A stretch of 60,665 bases of DNA, taken from NCBI GenBank assembly GCA_019359545.1, contig JAHHHB010000032.1:1-60665 (forward strand), read 5' to 3'. Positions within the stretch are counted from its first letter, which is position 1. Each line of letters starts with the position of its first letter. The stretch is from Desmonostoc geniculatum HA4340-LM1 (lineage in GTDB: Bacteria; Cyanobacteriota; Cyanobacteriia; Cyanobacteriales; Nostocaceae). The notes under the pieces are model-generated. The model was not told where the DNA came from, did no database searches, and saw nothing but the letters and a program-made list of their open reading frames with translations. The position numbers and the translations under genes were made by a program. Shown here piece by piece: positions 25,917-38,133 of the stretch.

Positions 25917-28900
25917 TTACTCATCGTCGAAATCGTCATCGTCGTCATCGTCGTCTTCTTCGTAATCTTCTTCGTCTGCGACTTCATCGGCGATTAAGTC
26001 ATCGTCCTCATCTAAAATTGACCTTTCTGCACGTCTGTTTCCATAGCTAGGCTCTCCAAGGGTGGGAGAATCTAAATTATAGGTGCGAGCTGTGCGGTCA
26101 TCTAAAACCATATCGAGAGGATCGTCAACTTCATCTAAGACACTACTAGTAATATCAGTAGCATAGTCATCGATCGCACTGGTTTCTTCATAAGTATTGT
26201 AACCAGTACCAGCCGGAATCAATCGCCCGATAATCACGTTTTCTTTCAATCCCCGCAGCCAGTCAGATTTACCTTCAATAGCTGCTTCGGTAAGTACCCG
26301 TGTTGTCTCTTGGAAGGATGCGGCAGAAATAAAGCTGTCAGTGTTCAACGATGCTTTGGTGATACCCAACAATACTGGGGTGTACTGTGCCTTCGCACCA
26401 CCTGTAATTGACATTGCTTCGTTCACCTGCTCAACTTGGCGTAGTTCCACCAATTCGCCAGGAAGCATTGTGGTGTCACCACCATCATCAATCCTGACTT
26501 TGTTGGTCATCTGGCGCACAATCACTTCAATGTGCTTATCGGAAATATCAATCCCTTGAGACTGATATACCATTTGCACTTCATTCACCAAGAAAGTCTG
26601 TACCTTCTGCAAAGCATGGCTAGCACAAGCATAAATTCCGTCTTCGGAACCCAGGCTAAAGAAGATTTCCAAAATTTCATGGGGGTTCGATGGACCATCT
26701 GTCAACGGTTGTCCCGCTAACACATGAGAACCATCTGGCACAATTAAATTTTGTCCTGGGCCTAGAGGATAATCTGTGACTACGCCATTTGATTCTACGA
26801 CTTTGATGGCGATCGCTTCATCACCATCACCGTAAACTACCTTGATTTCTCCCGCCCGCCGACATAAAATACAGGCTTCTTTGGGTTTACGAGCTTCGAG
26901 CAATTCTTCAATCCTGGGCAAACCTTGAATAATGTCTCCGGTTTTGGCGCGTTCAAATACTAACAACACCAAGTTATCACCCCGTTGCACCAAATCACCG
27001 TCTTCTATTTGCAAGACAGCCCCAGGACTGACTCGGTAAGGACGACCGACGCGGATAGTAAGAGCGTAGTTCTGAGTGCTGAGGGCTGAATCCTGAGCAT
27101 TTTCTTCATTCAGCGCTTTGGATTCAGCGCTCGTTAATTTTTTGACATTCATTACTTGCCCAGATTCGTCAGCAAAAACTCCAGCGGCAACTTCTGTACC
27201 TGCTACAAGCAAGTCACCCGCTTTTACTTTTGGCTGGGTACTGGTATTTACCGTCATCATGTCAGTGTCACGCAACACTAAACATCGACGTACATTTTCG
27301 GTTCCCTTTTGCACACCCCGCACTATCCCGCCTTCTTTGGACAAGATTTGGGTACGTGCGACCACGGAACCTGGGGCGATGCTTAGTCCATCTTGTACTT
27401 CCAGTGTTGTCTGGGTACTACCTTGGGTAGCATCAGCGGTAATGTCTCGACGAATTACCAAGGACTCCAAAATCACGAGCTGCAAGCGCTGAACTTCCTC
27501 GTCTTCGGTATCCTGTACCAATTCAATATCTGCTGCTAGGGGGGAGGCGTTGTGGTCTTGTTCGCCTTCTTGCTCAATTTCCAGTACTAGCTGGGTTCGC
27601 AGCAGTTCCACACCTTCCACGGATTTTACCCGTTCGGAATCTTTGTAAGGCAAGCGCTGCACTGCGCGTAACTCGATGGAACGCCCAGTTTGTTGACTTA
27701 CCGATGTGGTTGATGGCACGTCGGGATTGTTCGGTACAGCAAACTCGACTACTGGACGACTTAACAGGGCGGGGCCTTCTGGTGTCTCCACATACTGGAT
27801 ATAGCGTAATTCCGTGGCAACGCTGCCTTGAAATTCCTCACCTGGTTGGATGAACGTGTTATCTCGTCCCATGACTGCTTCAGGATCGTCCACCATCAGC
27901 AGTTCCCCTGGCTTCACCACCACTTCCCGCAGGATGTCGTTTTTCTGGGTAACTTCAATTACACCGCTGTTTTGGCAGAAGATATCCTTCACAACTTCGG
28001 TGCCAGCTTCCACAAACTGACCGTCTTCTACCAACAGCAAGGAGATATCTTTATTAACTTCGTGGGTTTCTTCGGGAATCCACAACAGTGTACCGCCTTG
28101 GACAACTTCATAACCGAGTTTGGCTTTGCCTTTTTTCTGGACTTCAACGCCCGCGAATTTTAGGAATCCACCAGTGTTTGTGCGATAGCGGTCATCAATT
28201 AACTCGGCTACCACTTGACCATTTTGCACTTTTGTGCCTGGTGTAGCGCGGAGGTTAAATACCTGATTGTTGCCAGTTGAAACTAGGTAGTTATTGCGAC
28301 CTTGGGAACTTTGGACTGTTACTGTTGCTTGGTCTAAGACCACAGAAGCGGTGATAATTTCAATTTCCCTGGTACTCTTCCCTGGGGTAGCTTCGGGCAA
28401 GCGCACCACACCGCCGTGCAAAGTAGTTAATTTGGTTTCTGCTAATACTCCATTAGAAGCGATCGCGTCACCATTTTTCACCACCAATTCGGCACCAGGC
28501 GGCAAGTTGTAAACTTCCCCAGACAAAATCCAAATCAAACCACCCCGTGCGGCTGTGGTTGTGGTGTTGCCTTGACGGTCAGTTTTTTGTTCTGGGACGA
28601 CTTCGGCAAATTGCACTTCCCCTGCCAAGTCAGAGGCCACATCTTTAACGGCTTTTTCAGTGTTAGTCCGAGTTGTGCGTCCACCAAGGGCGACTTCTGC
28701 CAACAACTGACCTTGTTTTACTTGATTGCCATCAAATACATATAATGTAGAACCTTGAGTCAGCTGCACCTCTTGGTTAGCTGGTGTGGTGTCACCTTCT
28801 TTTTTGGGTTCCAAAATGATCACACCGTTAGCCTCAACATACAAGGCATCTTCACCGTGGCGGGTACGATATTGTCTTGTCCGCAATTTGCGGGGAATTT

Positions 28901-29984
28901 TCACAGTCCCATCAATTTTAGAACGGACTTGTTGTGCCACTTCCCCAGTAAACACACCACCTGTGTGGAATGTCCGCATGGTTAGCTGGGTACCTGGTTC
29001 GCCGATACTTTGGGCAGCAATAATCCCCACAGCTTCGCCCAAGTCCACCATCTTGGCGTGGGCTAAACTCCAGCCGTAGCAATGTTGACAAACAGAACGT
29101 GCAGCTTCACAAGTTAGGGGACTCCGGACTACAACTTCTCCCACCCCAGATTTGCCAATTATCTTGGCCAAGTCGTCAGAAATTGGGGTGTTGCGTGTTG
29201 CAATCACTTCTTTTGTGATTGGATGCACCACGTCTTCGCCAATTACCCGTCCCATCAAGCGATTTGCCAGAGGAATCAAAGTTTTGGCACCTTCTGTCAT
29301 TGGCCGAATGGGAATACCTCTGGTGGTGCCGCAGTCAAATTCCCGAATAATCACATCCTGGGATACGTCCACCAAACGCCGGGTGAGATAACCAGAGTCA
29401 GCCGTCCGTAAGGCGGTATCTACCAATCCTTTTCTGGCACCGTAAGACGAAATAATGTATTCCGTCACCGTCAGCCCTTCGCGGAAGTTGGTTTTGATGG
29501 GCAAGTCGATAATTTCCCCTTGGGGGTCTGCCATCAGTCCCCGCATTCCCACCAATTGCCGGACTTGGGAGATGTTACCCCGCGCCCCGGAGAATGCCAT
29601 CATGTAGACGGAGTTGAGGGGGTTGGTCTTTTTGAAGTGAACAACTACTTCATCTTTGAGGGCTTCACTGGTTCCGTTCCAAGTATCAATTACCTTTTGA
29701 AAGCGTTCTACTTCAGTGATTTCACCCCGTTGATAACGGGCTTCGGTGGCGCGAATTTCTTCTTCGGCTGCTTCGAGGAGCGATCGCTTAGTTGGAGGCA
29801 CCATCAAGTCATCTACACTAATGGAAACCCCTGCTTTGGTGGCGTAGCGAAAACCTAAATCCTTGAGTTTGTCCGCCATCACTGCGGTTCGCGCCGTACC
29901 ATAATGCGTAAAAGCCCAAGAAATCAAATTTCTCAGTTGACCTTTATCCACCACCCGATTGCGAAAAATCATTTTTTCAGTCAT
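25917..29984 (-). CDS. rpoC2: RNA polymerase beta-prime subunit, C-terminal part
   Basis: 1355-aa cyanobacterial/plastid-type split subunit carrying the trigger loop and downstream parts of beta-prime. Visible: the [21 protein letters not shown] bridge-helix region near residue 134, the zinc-type cluster [34 protein letters not shown] of the trigger loop, then the long SI3 insertion characteristic of cyanobacteria (about residues 350-1000). The tail is extremely acidic (ten consecutive Asp/Glu-rich residues twice). Residues about 951-972 ([20 protein letters not shown]) look like STRR DNA translated in frame. Last gene of rpoB-rpoC1-rpoC2. Confidence 0.98.
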   Translation of the reverse strand: MTEKMIFRNRVVDKGQLRNLISWAFTHYGTARTAVMADKLKDLGFRYATKAGVSISVDDLMVPPTKRSLLEAAEEEIRATEARYQRGEITEVERFQKVIDTWNGTSEALKDEVVVHFKKTNPLNSVYMMAFSGARGNISQVRQLVGMRGLMADPQGEIIDLPIKTNFREGLTVTEYIISSYGARKGLVDTALRTADSGYLTRRLVDVSQDVIIREFDCGTTRGIPIRPMTEGAKTLIPLANRLMGRVIGEDVVHPITKEVIATRNTPISDDLAKIIGKSGVGEVVVRSPLTCEAARSVCQHCYGWSLAHAKMVDLGEAVGIIAAQSIGEPGTQLTMRTFHTGGVFTGEVAQQVRSKIDGTVKIPRKLRTRQYRTRHGEDALYVEANGVIILEPKKEGDTTPANQEVQLTQGSTLYVFDGNQVKQGQLLAEVALGGRTTRTNTEKAVKDVASDLAGEVQFAEVVPEQKTDRQGNTTTTAARGGLIWILSGEVYNLPPGAELVVKNGDAIASNGVLAETKLTTLHGGVVRLPEATPGKSTREIEIITASVVLDQATVTVQSSQGRNNYLVSTGNNQVFNLRATPGTKVQNGQVVAELIDDRYRTNTGGFLKFAGVEVQKKGKAKLGYEVVQGGTLLWIPEETHEVNKDISLLLVEDGQFVEAGTEVVKDIFCQNSGVIEVTQKNDILREVVVKPGELLMVDDPEAVMGRDNTFIQPGEEFQGSVATELRYIQYVETPEGPALLSRPVVEFAVPNNPDVPSTTSVSQQTGRSIELRAVQRLPYKDSERVKSVEGVELLRTQLVLEIEQEGEQDHNASPLAADIELVQDTEDEEVQRLQLVILESLVIRRDITADATQGSTQTTLEVQDGLSIAPGSVVARTQILSKEGGIVRGVQKGTENVRRCLVLRDTDMMTVNTSTQPKVKAGDLLVAGTEVAAGVFADESGQVMNVKKLTSAESKALNEENAQDSALSTQNYALTIRVGRPYRVSPGAVLQIEDGDLVQRGDNLVLLVFERAKTGDIIQGLPRIEELLEARKPKEACILCRRAGEIKVVYGDGDEAIAIKVVESNGVVTDYPLGPGQNLIVPDGSHVLAGQPLTDGPSNPHEILEIFFSLGSEDGIYACASHALQKVQTFLVNEVQMVYQSQGIDISDKHIEVIVRQMTNKVRIDDGGDTTMLPGELVELRQVEQVNEAMSITGGAKAQYTPVLLGITKASLNTDSFISAASFQETTRVLTEAAIEGKSDWLRGLKENVIIGRLIPAGTGYNTYEETSAIDDYATDITSSVLDEVDDPLDMVLDDRTARTYNLDSPTLGEPSYGNRRAERSILDEDDDLIADEVADEEDYEEDDDDDDDDFDDE

Positions 29985-30080
29985 TAGTCATTAGTCCTAA
30001 GTCATTGGGGATTGGGTATTGGGTATTGGGTATTGGGTACTGGGCATTTTTCCCAGTCCCCAGTCCCCAGTCTCCAGTCC
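29985..30080. repeat. STRR tract between rpoC1 and rpoC2
   Basis: TTGGGTA heptamers (30008-30040) and CAGTCCC/CCAGTCT heptamers, within the rpo operon transcript. Confidence 0.85.
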
Positions 30081-31958
30081 CTAACTTGCTAGTGCTTCCT
30101 GAATCGCTTTATTGTAAATAACCCGACCAGGTGTTGTACGTATATACTGTGAAAGGAGATTTCCCTTAGCGTCTTCTCTGACTCGGCGGAACTTATACTT
30201 TAATGTCCGGCTGCCATCCTCGTTTTCTATAACTTCCAGGGGTTCTGTATCCGGTTGGTCTGATTCCATTTCACCGTCAAACCGCACAAAGATATAGGCG
30301 TGCAAGTCTATTTGCTCTTGCTGGAAAGCCATAATTACGTCATCTAAGGAAGCAAAGTACTTACCTGCGCCTTTGGTAGCACCGGGATTTTCTGCTGTTA
30401 AGTAATACGCTCCCAATACCATGTCTTGGCTAGGCGTGATAATAGGTTTACCTGTGGCTGGTGACAAAATATTGTTAGAAGCCAACATCAACAACCGCGC
30501 CTCAGCCTGACTTTCTAACGACAGCGGTACGTGTACCGCCATTTGGTCGCCATCAAAGTCGGCGTTAAATGCCGGACACACCAAAGGATGCAGTTGAATT
30601 GCTCTCCCTTCCACCAAGATTGGTTCAAAAGACTGAATACCCAAACGGTGCAACGTTGGCGCCCGGTTCAGGAGTACTGGGTGTCCTTCAATTACTTCTT
30701 CCAGTACATCCCAAACACTGGGGTCATTACGCGATATCAGCTTTTTCGCAGCCTTAATGTTATTCACCATGCCACTGCGAATAAGGCGGTTAATCACAAA
30801 TGGTTGAAATAGCTCAATTGCCATTTCTCTAGGCAAACCGCACTGGTGAATTTTCAGCTTTGGTCCGACCACAATTACCGAACGTCCAGAGTAGTCAACT
30901 CGTTTGCCTAACAAGTTTTGTCTGAAACGTCCTTGCTTACCTTCAATAATGTCAGACAGAGATTTCAGGGGTCGGTTATTTGCCCCCACCACAGTCCGTC
31001 CGCGGCGGCCATTGTCAATCAAAGCATCGACTGCTTCTTGCAGCATCCGCTTTTCGTTCCGCACAATAATCTCTGGCGCCAAAATTTCTTGCAGCCGTGC
31101 CAAACGATTATTCCGGTTAATTACCCGCCGATACAAATCATTCAAATCGCTGGTGGCAAACCGTCCGCCATCTAGCTGCACCATTGGGCGCAAGTCAGGA
31201 GGAATCACGGGAATAACTGCCATGACCATCCACTCTGGTTTAGAACCAGTAGCGATGAAGTTGTCAATTACCCGCAGTCGTTTAATTAATTTGGCCCGTT
31301 TTTGTCCCTTGGCGTTGCCAATTTCTTCCCGCAGGCTTTCAGCTTCTTGCTCTAAATTGATATCCGCAAGCAAGCGCAGCAGTGCTTCGGCACCAATGCC
31401 TACCTCTACGCCCTGTAGCTGAGAATCTTCACTATAAATTTGGTCTTCAATTTCCAGCCACTGGTCTTCACTTAGTAGCTGTTTGTAAGTTAAAGTTTCG
31501 GCATTGCCTGGACTTAGGACAACATAAGAGTTGAAATAGACAATCTGTTCCACATCCCGCAAAGGCATATCCAGCAGGATGGAAATATAGCTAGGAATGC
31601 CTTTGAGATACCAAACGTGAGCTACTGGTGCGGCAAGTTTGATATAGCCCATACGGTGACGACGCACCCGTGACTCGGTAACTTCTACCCCACAGCGCTC
31701 ACAGACAATACCTCTGTGACGGACTCTTTTATACTTGCCACAATGGCATTCCCAATCTTTCGCAGGGCCAAAGATGCGCTCACAGAATAAGCCATCCATC
31801 TCTGGCTTGAGAGTCCGATAATTAATTGTTTCTGGTTTGGTGACTTCACCGACTACCTGACCATTGGGCAAAGTTCTCTCGCCCCACTGGCGAATGCGTT
31901 CAGGGGAAGCTAAGCCAATTTTTACGTAGTCAAACTGATTAGTTTGGGCTGGTCTCAT
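30081..31958 (-). CDS. rpoC1: RNA polymerase gamma subunit (beta-prime N-terminal part)
   Basis: 625 aa, complete. Zinc-binding cluster [20 protein letters not shown] near residue 72; lid/rudder region; [20 protein letters not shown]; and the absolutely conserved Mg-chelating [12 protein letters not shown] near 465. Separate rpoC1/rpoC2 genes are diagnostic of cyanobacteria. Part of the rpoB-rpoC1-rpoC2 operon. Confidence 0.99.
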   Translation of the reverse strand: MRPAQTNQFDYVKIGLASPERIRQWGERTLPNGQVVGEVTKPETINYRTLKPEMDGLFCERIFGPAKDWECHCGKYKRVRHRGIVCERCGVEVTESRVRRHRMGYIKLAAPVAHVWYLKGIPSYISILLDMPLRDVEQIVYFNSYVVLSPGNAETLTYKQLLSEDQWLEIEDQIYSEDSQLQGVEVGIGAEALLRLLADINLEQEAESLREEIGNAKGQKRAKLIKRLRVIDNFIATGSKPEWMVMAVIPVIPPDLRPMVQLDGGRFATSDLNDLYRRVINRNNRLARLQEILAPEIIVRNEKRMLQEAVDALIDNGRRGRTVVGANNRPLKSLSDIIEGKQGRFRQNLLGKRVDYSGRSVIVVGPKLKIHQCGLPREMAIELFQPFVINRLIRSGMVNNIKAAKKLISRNDPSVWDVLEEVIEGHPVLLNRAPTLHRLGIQSFEPILVEGRAIQLHPLVCPAFNADFDGDQMAVHVPLSLESQAEARLLMLASNNILSPATGKPIITPSQDMVLGAYYLTAENPGATKGAGKYFASLDDVIMAFQQEQIDLHAYIFVRFDGEMESDQPDTEPLEVIENEDGSRTLKYKFRRVREDAKGNLLSQYIRTTPGRVIYNKAIQEALAS

Positions 31959-32127
31959 ACTTTAAGTGCTGAGTTTTGAGCTATGAGTATATTTAGTTTT
32001 CAGTTAGGAGTTAGGAGTTAGGAGTTATGAGTTATGAATTATGAGTTATGAGTAAAACTCTTAATTAGTCTTTACTCCTCACTCCTCACTCCTAACTCCT
32101 AACTTTTAACCCCTCACTCCTAACTCT
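31959..32127. repeat. STRR tract between rpoB and rpoC1
   Basis: Long runs of GTTAGGA/GTTATGA heptamers followed by ACTCCTC/ACTCCTA heptamers, which are mutually complementary and could fold into a long transcript hairpin. Confidence 0.9.
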
Positions 32128-35100
32128 CTATTCGTCGTCTTCCAGCGATTCGCGGGAGAGAGATTCGTATGTTGGTCTGGGAGGTGTGCGACGGGCTGAT
32201 TGGTCTGCCATCAAATCGACTTCCACATCTAAGGAACTACCGTCCGCTTGGGTTTCTACCTTGTGTACGGCAATGTCTAACCCCAATGATTGTAGTTCGC
32301 GCATTAACACCTTAAAGGACTCTGGTGTTCCCGGTCTAGGAATTGCCTTACCTTTAACGATCGCATTTAACGCTTCATTTCGTCCTTGCATATCGTCGGA
32401 TTTCACTGTCAGCAATTCCTGTAAGGTGTAAGCCGCACCAAAGGCTTCCAATGCCCACACTTCCATTTCCCCAAACCGCTGACCGCCTTGTTGGGCTTTA
32501 CCACCCAAGGGTTGCTGGGTCACCAGTGAGTACGGGCCTGTGGAACGGGCGTGAATCTTATCGTCTACCAAATGCACCAGCTTCAGCATGTAAGCCACGC
32601 CAATGGTGATTGGTCGGTCAAAGGGTTCGCCTGTACGCCCATCAAACACCATGATTTTCCCTGGGTCATCTGGGTTATATACCCAGTCTTTGCTGGTTTC
32701 ATCCCGTGCTTCTTGCAATTTGCCATGCACGATTCTCCGGGATGATTCTTCACCATACATTTCATCAAAGGGAGTAATCTTAAATCGCACTCCCAAGGTA
32801 TGACCAGCCCAACCCAAGAGACATTCAAATACTTGTCCGACGTTCATCCGGCTGGGTACGCCCAGGGGGTTAAGTACGATATCTACTGGCGAACCATCGG
32901 GCAAATAAGGCATATCTTCCGCTGGCAATATCCGGGAAATAATCCCTTTATTGCCGTGGCGTCCTGCCATTTTGTCGCCGACTTGGATTTTGCGTTTTTG
33001 GGCGACATACACCCGGACTACCATATTGGCTCCCGGTGGCAATTCATCGCCTTGTTCGCGGGTAAATAAGCGCACGTCAACTACGCGCCCTTTTTCTCCG
33101 TTGGGTACTCGCAGGGAATTGTCTCGCACATCCCGCGCTTTTTCACCGAAAATGGCACGCAAGAGTTTTTCTTCTGGTGGTTGGTCAGATTCACCTTTTG
33201 GTGTTACTTTGCCCACCAAGATATCGCCAGCTTCTACCCATGCCCCAATGCGGATGATCCCTTGTTCGTCTAACTGACGCAAAGCATCTTCCCCAACGTT
33301 GGGAATTTCTCTGGTGATTTCTTCTGGTCCCAGTTTTGTTTGCCTAGCCTCAATTTCATATTTTTCAATGTGAATTGAGGTGTAGATATCATCCTGTACC
33401 AGTCGCTCAGAAATTAAAATTGCGTCTTCGTAGTTGTAGCCTTCCCAAGGCATGTAAGCAACGACGATATTTTGTCCTAGCGCCAATTCCCCGCCTTCGG
33501 TGGAGGAGCCATCAGCTAATACCTGACCTGCCACTACTTTTTCGCCAATGCGGACCAGGGGCTTCTGGTTCAAACAAGTATCTTGGTTTGAGCGTTGATA
33601 CTTAGAAAGTAAGTATCTAATTTCTGAGGTGTTGGGTTTTGGACGCACGCGAATTTCTGTGGCATCTACATAAGTGACATCGCCATCAGTACGTGATACA
33701 ATTACCATCCCGGAGTCTCTTGCTCCTTGGGCTTCCAAACCAGTGCCCACCAATGGCCGCTCTGGCTTCAGCAGAGGTACTGCTTGCCGTTGCATGTTTG
33801 ATCCCATCAGCGCTCGGTTAGCGTCATCATGCTCCAAGAAGGGAATCATGCTGGTAGCTACCGACACAATTTGTACAGGAGATACCGCTACGTAGTCCAC
33901 TTGCTCTGGCGTTGTGGTCGAAAATTCCTGACGATAGCGCACTGGCACTTGCGGCCCAATAATGTGCCCATTTTCATCTACAGGAATATCTCCAGGAGCA
34001 ACCCGCAGGTCATCTTCTTCATCTGCTGTCATGTAAGCTGCCGGCAAATCAAATCTCACCCGCCCATTTTCCACAGGTCTAAATGGGGTTTCTAAAAAGC
34101 CGTATTGGTTCACCCGTGCATGGGTTGCCAAGGAGCCAATCAACCCAGCATTGGGACCTTCTGGTGTTTCAATGGGGCAAATACGTCCGTAGTGACTAGG
34201 GTGAATATCCCGCACAGCAAACCCTGCACGTTCGCGGGTTAAACCACCAGGACCAAGGGCACTCAAGCGGCGTTTGTGAGTCAGTTCTGCTAAGGGATTA
34301 GTTTGATCCATGAACTGACTTAACTGGCTGGAACCAAAGAATTCTTTAATGGCTGCTACCAGTGGTTTGGGGTTCACCAAGGAAGCAGGGGTGAGTACTT
34401 CGGCATCGGATACAGTCATCCGTTCTCGAATGATTCTCTCTAGGCGGTTTAAGCCTACCCGCACTTGGTTTTGCAGCAATTCACCGACGCTTCTGACGCG
34501 ACGATTACCTAAGTGGTCGATGTCATCGATGTTGCCGATGTCATATTCCAAATTAATTAGATAATCCACCGCTGCCAAAATATCGCTGGAGGTCAGCACG
34601 CGCATGGTGTCGGGGACAGAAAGGCGCAATTTCTTGTTGAGCTTATACCGCCCAACGCGACCCAAGTCATAACGTTTCGGGTCAAAGAAACGGGAGTCTA
34701 GGAGCTGTTGTCCGCCTAAGACTGTGGGTGGTTCACCAGGACGCAGTTTCCGATATAACTCCATCAGGGCTTCTTCTTCGGAAAACTGCCCTTCTTTTTC
34801 AATGGTTTTTTGGAAATATTCTGGGTGGCGTAGGGCGTCAAATATTTCGTTGTCTGATAAGCCTAAGGCTTTTAATAGTACCTGGGCTGAGAGTTTGCGG
34901 GTTTTGTCGATGCGTACCCACACCAAATCATTACGGTCTGTTTCAAATTTCAGCCATGCCCCCCGGTTGGGAATTAAGCTAGCAGAATAAGTACGCCGCC
35001 CGTTTTTATCGATTTCTGATTTGTAGTAAACTCCTGGCGATCGCACTATTTGGTTGACAATCACCCGCTCGGCTCCGTTGATAATAAAGGTGCCGCGATC

Positions 35101-35427
35101 GGTCATCAAAGGCAAATCTCCAATGAATACCTCTTGCTCTTTGATTTCCCCGGTTTCCTTATTTATCAAGCGTGTGGGAACATACATTTGAACAGCATAG
35201 GTACTATCTCGCCTTTTGGCTTCTTCGACGCTATACTTTGGCTCTTTGAGTTTGTAGTTGTGACCCAAAAAGTGCAGTTCTAGTTTGCCCGTGTAATCTG
35301 TGATCGGACTAAAGGAGTTCAGTTCTTCTATCAGCCCTTCTTCCAAAAACCAGCGAAAGCTTGAACGCTGGATTTCAATCAAGTCGGGCAATAGAAAGGC
35401 GGGTTCCATATATGTTTCTTTAGTCAT
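32128..35427 (-). CDS. rpoB: RNA polymerase beta subunit
   Basis: Catalytic beta subunit. Conserved blocks: [20 protein letters not shown], the rifampicin region [67 protein letters not shown], and the C-terminal [19 protein letters not shown] choose the ATG at 35427 ([15 protein letters not shown]), preceded by GGTAGAGGC. A GTG at 35469 would add 14 non-conserved residues. First gene of the rpo operon, followed by rpoC1. Confidence 0.98.
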   Translation of the reverse strand: MTKETYMEPAFLLPDLIEIQRSSFRWFLEEGLIEELNSFSPITDYTGKLELHFLGHNYKLKEPKYSVEEAKRRDSTYAVQMYVPTRLINKETGEIKEQEVFIGDLPLMTDRGTFIINGAERVIVNQIVRSPGVYYKSEIDKNGRRTYSASLIPNRGAWLKFETDRNDLVWVRIDKTRKLSAQVLLKALGLSDNEIFDALRHPEYFQKTIEKEGQFSEEEALMELYRKLRPGEPPTVLGGQQLLDSRFFDPKRYDLGRVGRYKLNKKLRLSVPDTMRVLTSSDILAAVDYLINLEYDIGNIDDIDHLGNRRVRSVGELLQNQVRVGLNRLERIIRERMTVSDAEVLTPASLVNPKPLVAAIKEFFGSSQLSQFMDQTNPLAELTHKRRLSALGPGGLTRERAGFAVRDIHPSHYGRICPIETPEGPNAGLIGSLATHARVNQYGFLETPFRPVENGRVRFDLPAAYMTADEEDDLRVAPGDIPVDENGHIIGPQVPVRYRQEFSTTTPEQVDYVAVSPVQIVSVATSMIPFLEHDDANRALMGSNMQRQAVPLLKPERPLVGTGLEAQGARDSGMVIVSRTDGDVTYVDATEIRVRPKPNTSEIRYLLSKYQRSNQDTCLNQKPLVRIGEKVVAGQVLADGSSTEGGELALGQNIVVAYMPWEGYNYEDAILISERLVQDDIYTSIHIEKYEIEARQTKLGPEEITREIPNVGEDALRQLDEQGIIRIGAWVEAGDILVGKVTPKGESDQPPEEKLLRAIFGEKARDVRDNSLRVPNGEKGRVVDVRLFTREQGDELPPGANMVVRVYVAQKRKIQVGDKMAGRHGNKGIISRILPAEDMPYLPDGSPVDIVLNPLGVPSRMNVGQVFECLLGWAGHTLGVRFKITPFDEMYGEESSRRIVHGKLQEARDETSKDWVYNPDDPGKIMVFDGRTGEPFDRPITIGVAYMLKLVHLVDDKIHARSTGPYSLVTQQPLGGKAQQGGQRFGEMEVWALEAFGAAYTLQELLTVKSDDMQGRNEALNAIVKGKAIPRPGTPESFKVLMRELQSLGLDIAVHKVETQADGSSLDVEVDLMADQSARRTPPRPTYESLSRESLEDDE

Positions 35428-35469
35428 GCCTCTACCTTTGTCAACCTGGTTAAATTTTCCCTTGGACAC

Positions 35470-36212
35470 TGCTGTTTAATACTTCCCACTGCTAGCCAGT
35501 GCCCGAGCTGTTGGGGAACTTTTCTTTATACACCTAACTATTTACAAGTGTGGACAAACGCAGCGGTGAAAGCTGGAATGAACCATTTTCCCAAGGGGGA
35601 AATCGCCCCTAATTTAGATTGGGTATTGGGTACTGTGTATTGGGTATAGGATATGGGAAAATTCTTCCCTAATTCCCATTCCCTACTCGCCAATCCCCAA
35701 TTAAAATATTCCGAAATTCGATCTATTTTCCTCACTTCCCCTCCAAAAAGCGCGTCAAGAAAGCTTACGCAACTCTACACGGCGTGTCTAAAATCCACTC
35801 CGCTGTTTATACTCTCAGTGATATCCTAGATATCCTAAGTTTGAGGAAACTATCCGTATGTTGTCGGCTTTGAATCAGAATCACTTGATTTTGCTGGATT
35901 GTAATCACAAGGCAATTTCATTTAACGATTTTGTATAGGTTCAACACACCAAGCCGATGTTGTGCATAATTATGGCTCAACCTTGGTCGTTACGGTCACT
36001 CATGTATCGAGAGCATCCGCTTGTAGAGATTTGGAGGATGGCCAAGCCGAATAACAAACAGCACGGAAAATTAAGTTCAGAAGTTTTACGTTCCTTCCTT
36101 TATCATTATGGCGCTTTTCAAATGGTTTGGAGGGAATGATTTTAGCATATTTTTGTCCTCCTAGAGTTTTATTTCTTTGAACGCAACTGGATAAAATAGA
36201 CTAAAGGACAGT
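35470..36212. promoter_or_regulatory. Upstream region of rpoB
   Basis: About 740 bp without a supported gene between tatD and rpoB. It contains a small hairpin AGGGGGAAATCGCCCCT (near 35594) and a TTGGGTATTGGGTA-type STRR (35618-35650). The rpoB promoter is expected here; none can be pointed to with certainty. Confidence 0.4.
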
Positions 36213-37001
36213 TTATATTGACAGACCAAATAATTTACAGGCATTTTGGGTGGTAGCTTGGGCGATCGCTTCAGTAGTTTCTTGACGCAGTTTCGCTACT
36301 TGCTCTGCTACATAAAGGACGTAAGCAGGCTCGTTGCGCCTCTCGCCCCGTTTGGGAACTGGAGCCAAAAAAGGGCAATCTGTTTCAATAAGTAAGCGAT
36401 CGCTACTCACCATCGCCGCTGAGGATTGGATCGCTTTGGCGTTTTTGAACGTTACCGTTCCGCTAAAGCTGATGTAAAAGCCCAAGTCGAGAAACCATTG
36501 AGTTTCTTCCGGGGTTCCTCCCCAACAATGCATAGCCCCACGCACTGTTTCTCCTTTTAGTGAGCGCCATTTTTGCAACACTTCTCTAGTTTCGGCAGCA
36601 GCATCGCGGCAGTGGATAATCACTGGTAAGTCAAGTTCTGATGCGATCGCCAACTGCGACTCAAACACCATGTACTGTTGCTGATAGTTATCAGCTTTGT
36701 AAAAATCCAGTCCCATTTCCCCAATGGCTACTACATTCGAGTCCGAACTTGCCAAAGATTTAATTTTATCGGCTGTGTCCTCATTCCATTTCTGGGCATC
36801 TAAGGGATGCAGTCCTACAGCAAAGCTGATTTCCGGAAAATCATGGGCTATGGACTGAATGCTAGAAAATTCCTCCGGATGAACACAGGAATGAACTAAA
36901 CGTACTACACCTGCTTGTTGCCACCGCGATCGCACTGCTGCTAAATCTGGCTGAAAACTATCAAAGTTGAGATGAACGTGAGTGTCTATCAGTTGCATCA
37001 T
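36213..37001 (-). CDS. tatD: TatD family metal-dependent DNase
   Basis: 262 aa with a TIM-barrel hydrolase fold. Metal-binding motifs: DTHVHLNFD at the N-terminus, the Glu in [10 protein letters not shown], the HCRDA histidine, the HCWGGTPEE histidine, and the late Asp in [12 protein letters not shown]. TatD enzymes act as 3'-5' exonucleases in DNA repair or quality control. Located between rpsT and rpoB as commonly seen in cyanobacteria. Confidence 0.95.
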   Translation of the reverse strand: MMQLIDTHVHLNFDSFQPDLAAVRSRWQQAGVVRLVHSCVHPEEFSSIQSIAHDFPEISFAVGLHPLDAQKWNEDTADKIKSLASSDSNVVAIGEMGLDFYKADNYQQQYMVFESQLAIASELDLPVIIHCRDAAAETREVLQKWRSLKGETVRGAMHCWGGTPEETQWFLDLGFYISFSGTVTFKNAKAIQSSAAMVSSDRLLIETDCPFLAPVPKRGERRNEPAYVLYVAEQVAKLRQETTEAIAQATTQNACKLFGLSI

Positions 37002-37002
37002 T

Positions 37003-37102
37003 TGTCCTTTGTCATTTGTCGGTTGTCATCAGTCAGTTGTCCTTTGTCCTTTGTTAATGACTAATGACCAATGACCAATGACCAAGGACAAATGACTAAT
37101 GA
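37003..37102. repeat. STRR tract between rpsT and tatD
   Basis: TTTGTCA/TTGTCCT runs followed by CAATGAC/CTAATGA runs, the same two heptamer families as between ctaC and ctaD; the two halves are partly complementary. Confidence 0.9.
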
Positions 37103-37399
37103 CTACTCAGCTGTTTGTGTGAGAGGTTTTAGTTTCGTCGCCAATTTTGACTTCTTTCTTGCCCCATTGTTAGGGTGAAGCACACCCCGTTTGACTGCTT
37201 TATCTATTTTGCTGTAAGCCTCAGATAACTTAGACTGCACTTCTTGCTTTAATTCTGGGGTAGGATTAGCTGCATAGACAGTTACAGCATTCAAGTATTT
37301 CTTCATCAGCGTCTTGACTGCTGATTTGTAAGATTTGTTACGCAGTCGATTCCGTTCTGCGATTTCGGCACGCTTGAGAGCAGACTTTGTATTGGCCAC
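37103..37399 (-). CDS. rpsT: 30S ribosomal protein S20
   Basis: 98-aa basic protein of the small ribosomal subunit. [23 protein letters not shown] at the start and the [13 protein letters not shown] box are diagnostic. The start is GTG at 37399, preceded by TGGAATT. The open frame extends 11 codons further ([11 protein letters not shown]), which is not S20-like. First gene of the rpsT-tatD-rpoBC1C2 block. Confidence 0.97.
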   Translation of the reverse strand: MANTKSALKRAEIAERNRLRNKSYKSAVKTLMKKYLNAVTVYAANPTPELKQEVQSKLSEAYSKIDKAVKRGVLHPNNGARKKSKLATKLKPLTQTAE

Positions 37400-37432
37400 A
37401 GTCAATTCCAGAAAATATAATAATATGTACAC

Positions 37433-38133
37433 ACACTACTAGATTTACTAATATAGCATCCAAATTGCCAATGTTAGAATTTCCTAAAAAAATTATGTCA
37501 TTGGGTAGTAGGGAGTGGGGAGATGACGAGATGGGGAGATAAGAGAGACAATGACTAATGACTAATGACCAACTCAGTATGCCGCCAATTAAGGAAATAC
37601 GTTAAAATAAACTGCATGAATAAAATATTCACCCTAACTCACGACCTGACCGAGCAGTGGAATTGCCAATGGCATCTGTCCTTAAAGCGGATAGACAATC
37701 AAAGGTAAAAGCTGTAGTACAACTAAATTTCAGGAAATTTACAGTATAGAACCGATATTTCGTGTCTGTACACATGTTAACTACTAAAAGTTAGGAAAAT
37801 AAGTAAAAGTTATACTCAGACCCTAACCCCTGTAAATTAGGGGCATTGGATGTGCAAGCACACGACCTTTACCCCTGTAAGGAGTGAGGGTAAGGGCATA
37901 AGCATAGCGGGAAATGGGAAATTCCCTTCCTGCCGATCGCCAATCAAGGCAGATCGAATTGAGCGACTAACTCGCCTTTCAAGTAAACCATGTGCTGGCA
38001 ACCTTGAGAGTATCAAAAAAATCCAGGTTAAGCTAGAGAAGAGAATTAGAGTTAGCTTTCACACCCTAACGGTTGAAAAGCTTTCACTACATCTCAGGTG
38101 GCAATATTATAATTTTGGCATTGTCCTTACTCC
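37433..38133. other. Intergenic region upstream of hisD
   Basis: 700 bp between divergent rpsT and hisD. STRR (GGGAGTGGGGAGATGACGAG, then ATGACTA heptamers), a hairpin CCCCTGTAAATTAGGGG near 37826, and a GGGAAATGGGAAATTCCC inverted stretch near 37908. No gene supported. Confidence 0.4.

Noticed and set aside
25917..35469. Many 60-170-aa open frames opposite rpoB, rpoC1 and rpoC2
   Set aside because: They are antisense shadows of highly conserved genes without independent start signals or domain motifs.
35957..36139. 60-aa frame upstream of rpoB
   Set aside because: No family resemblance and no start signals.
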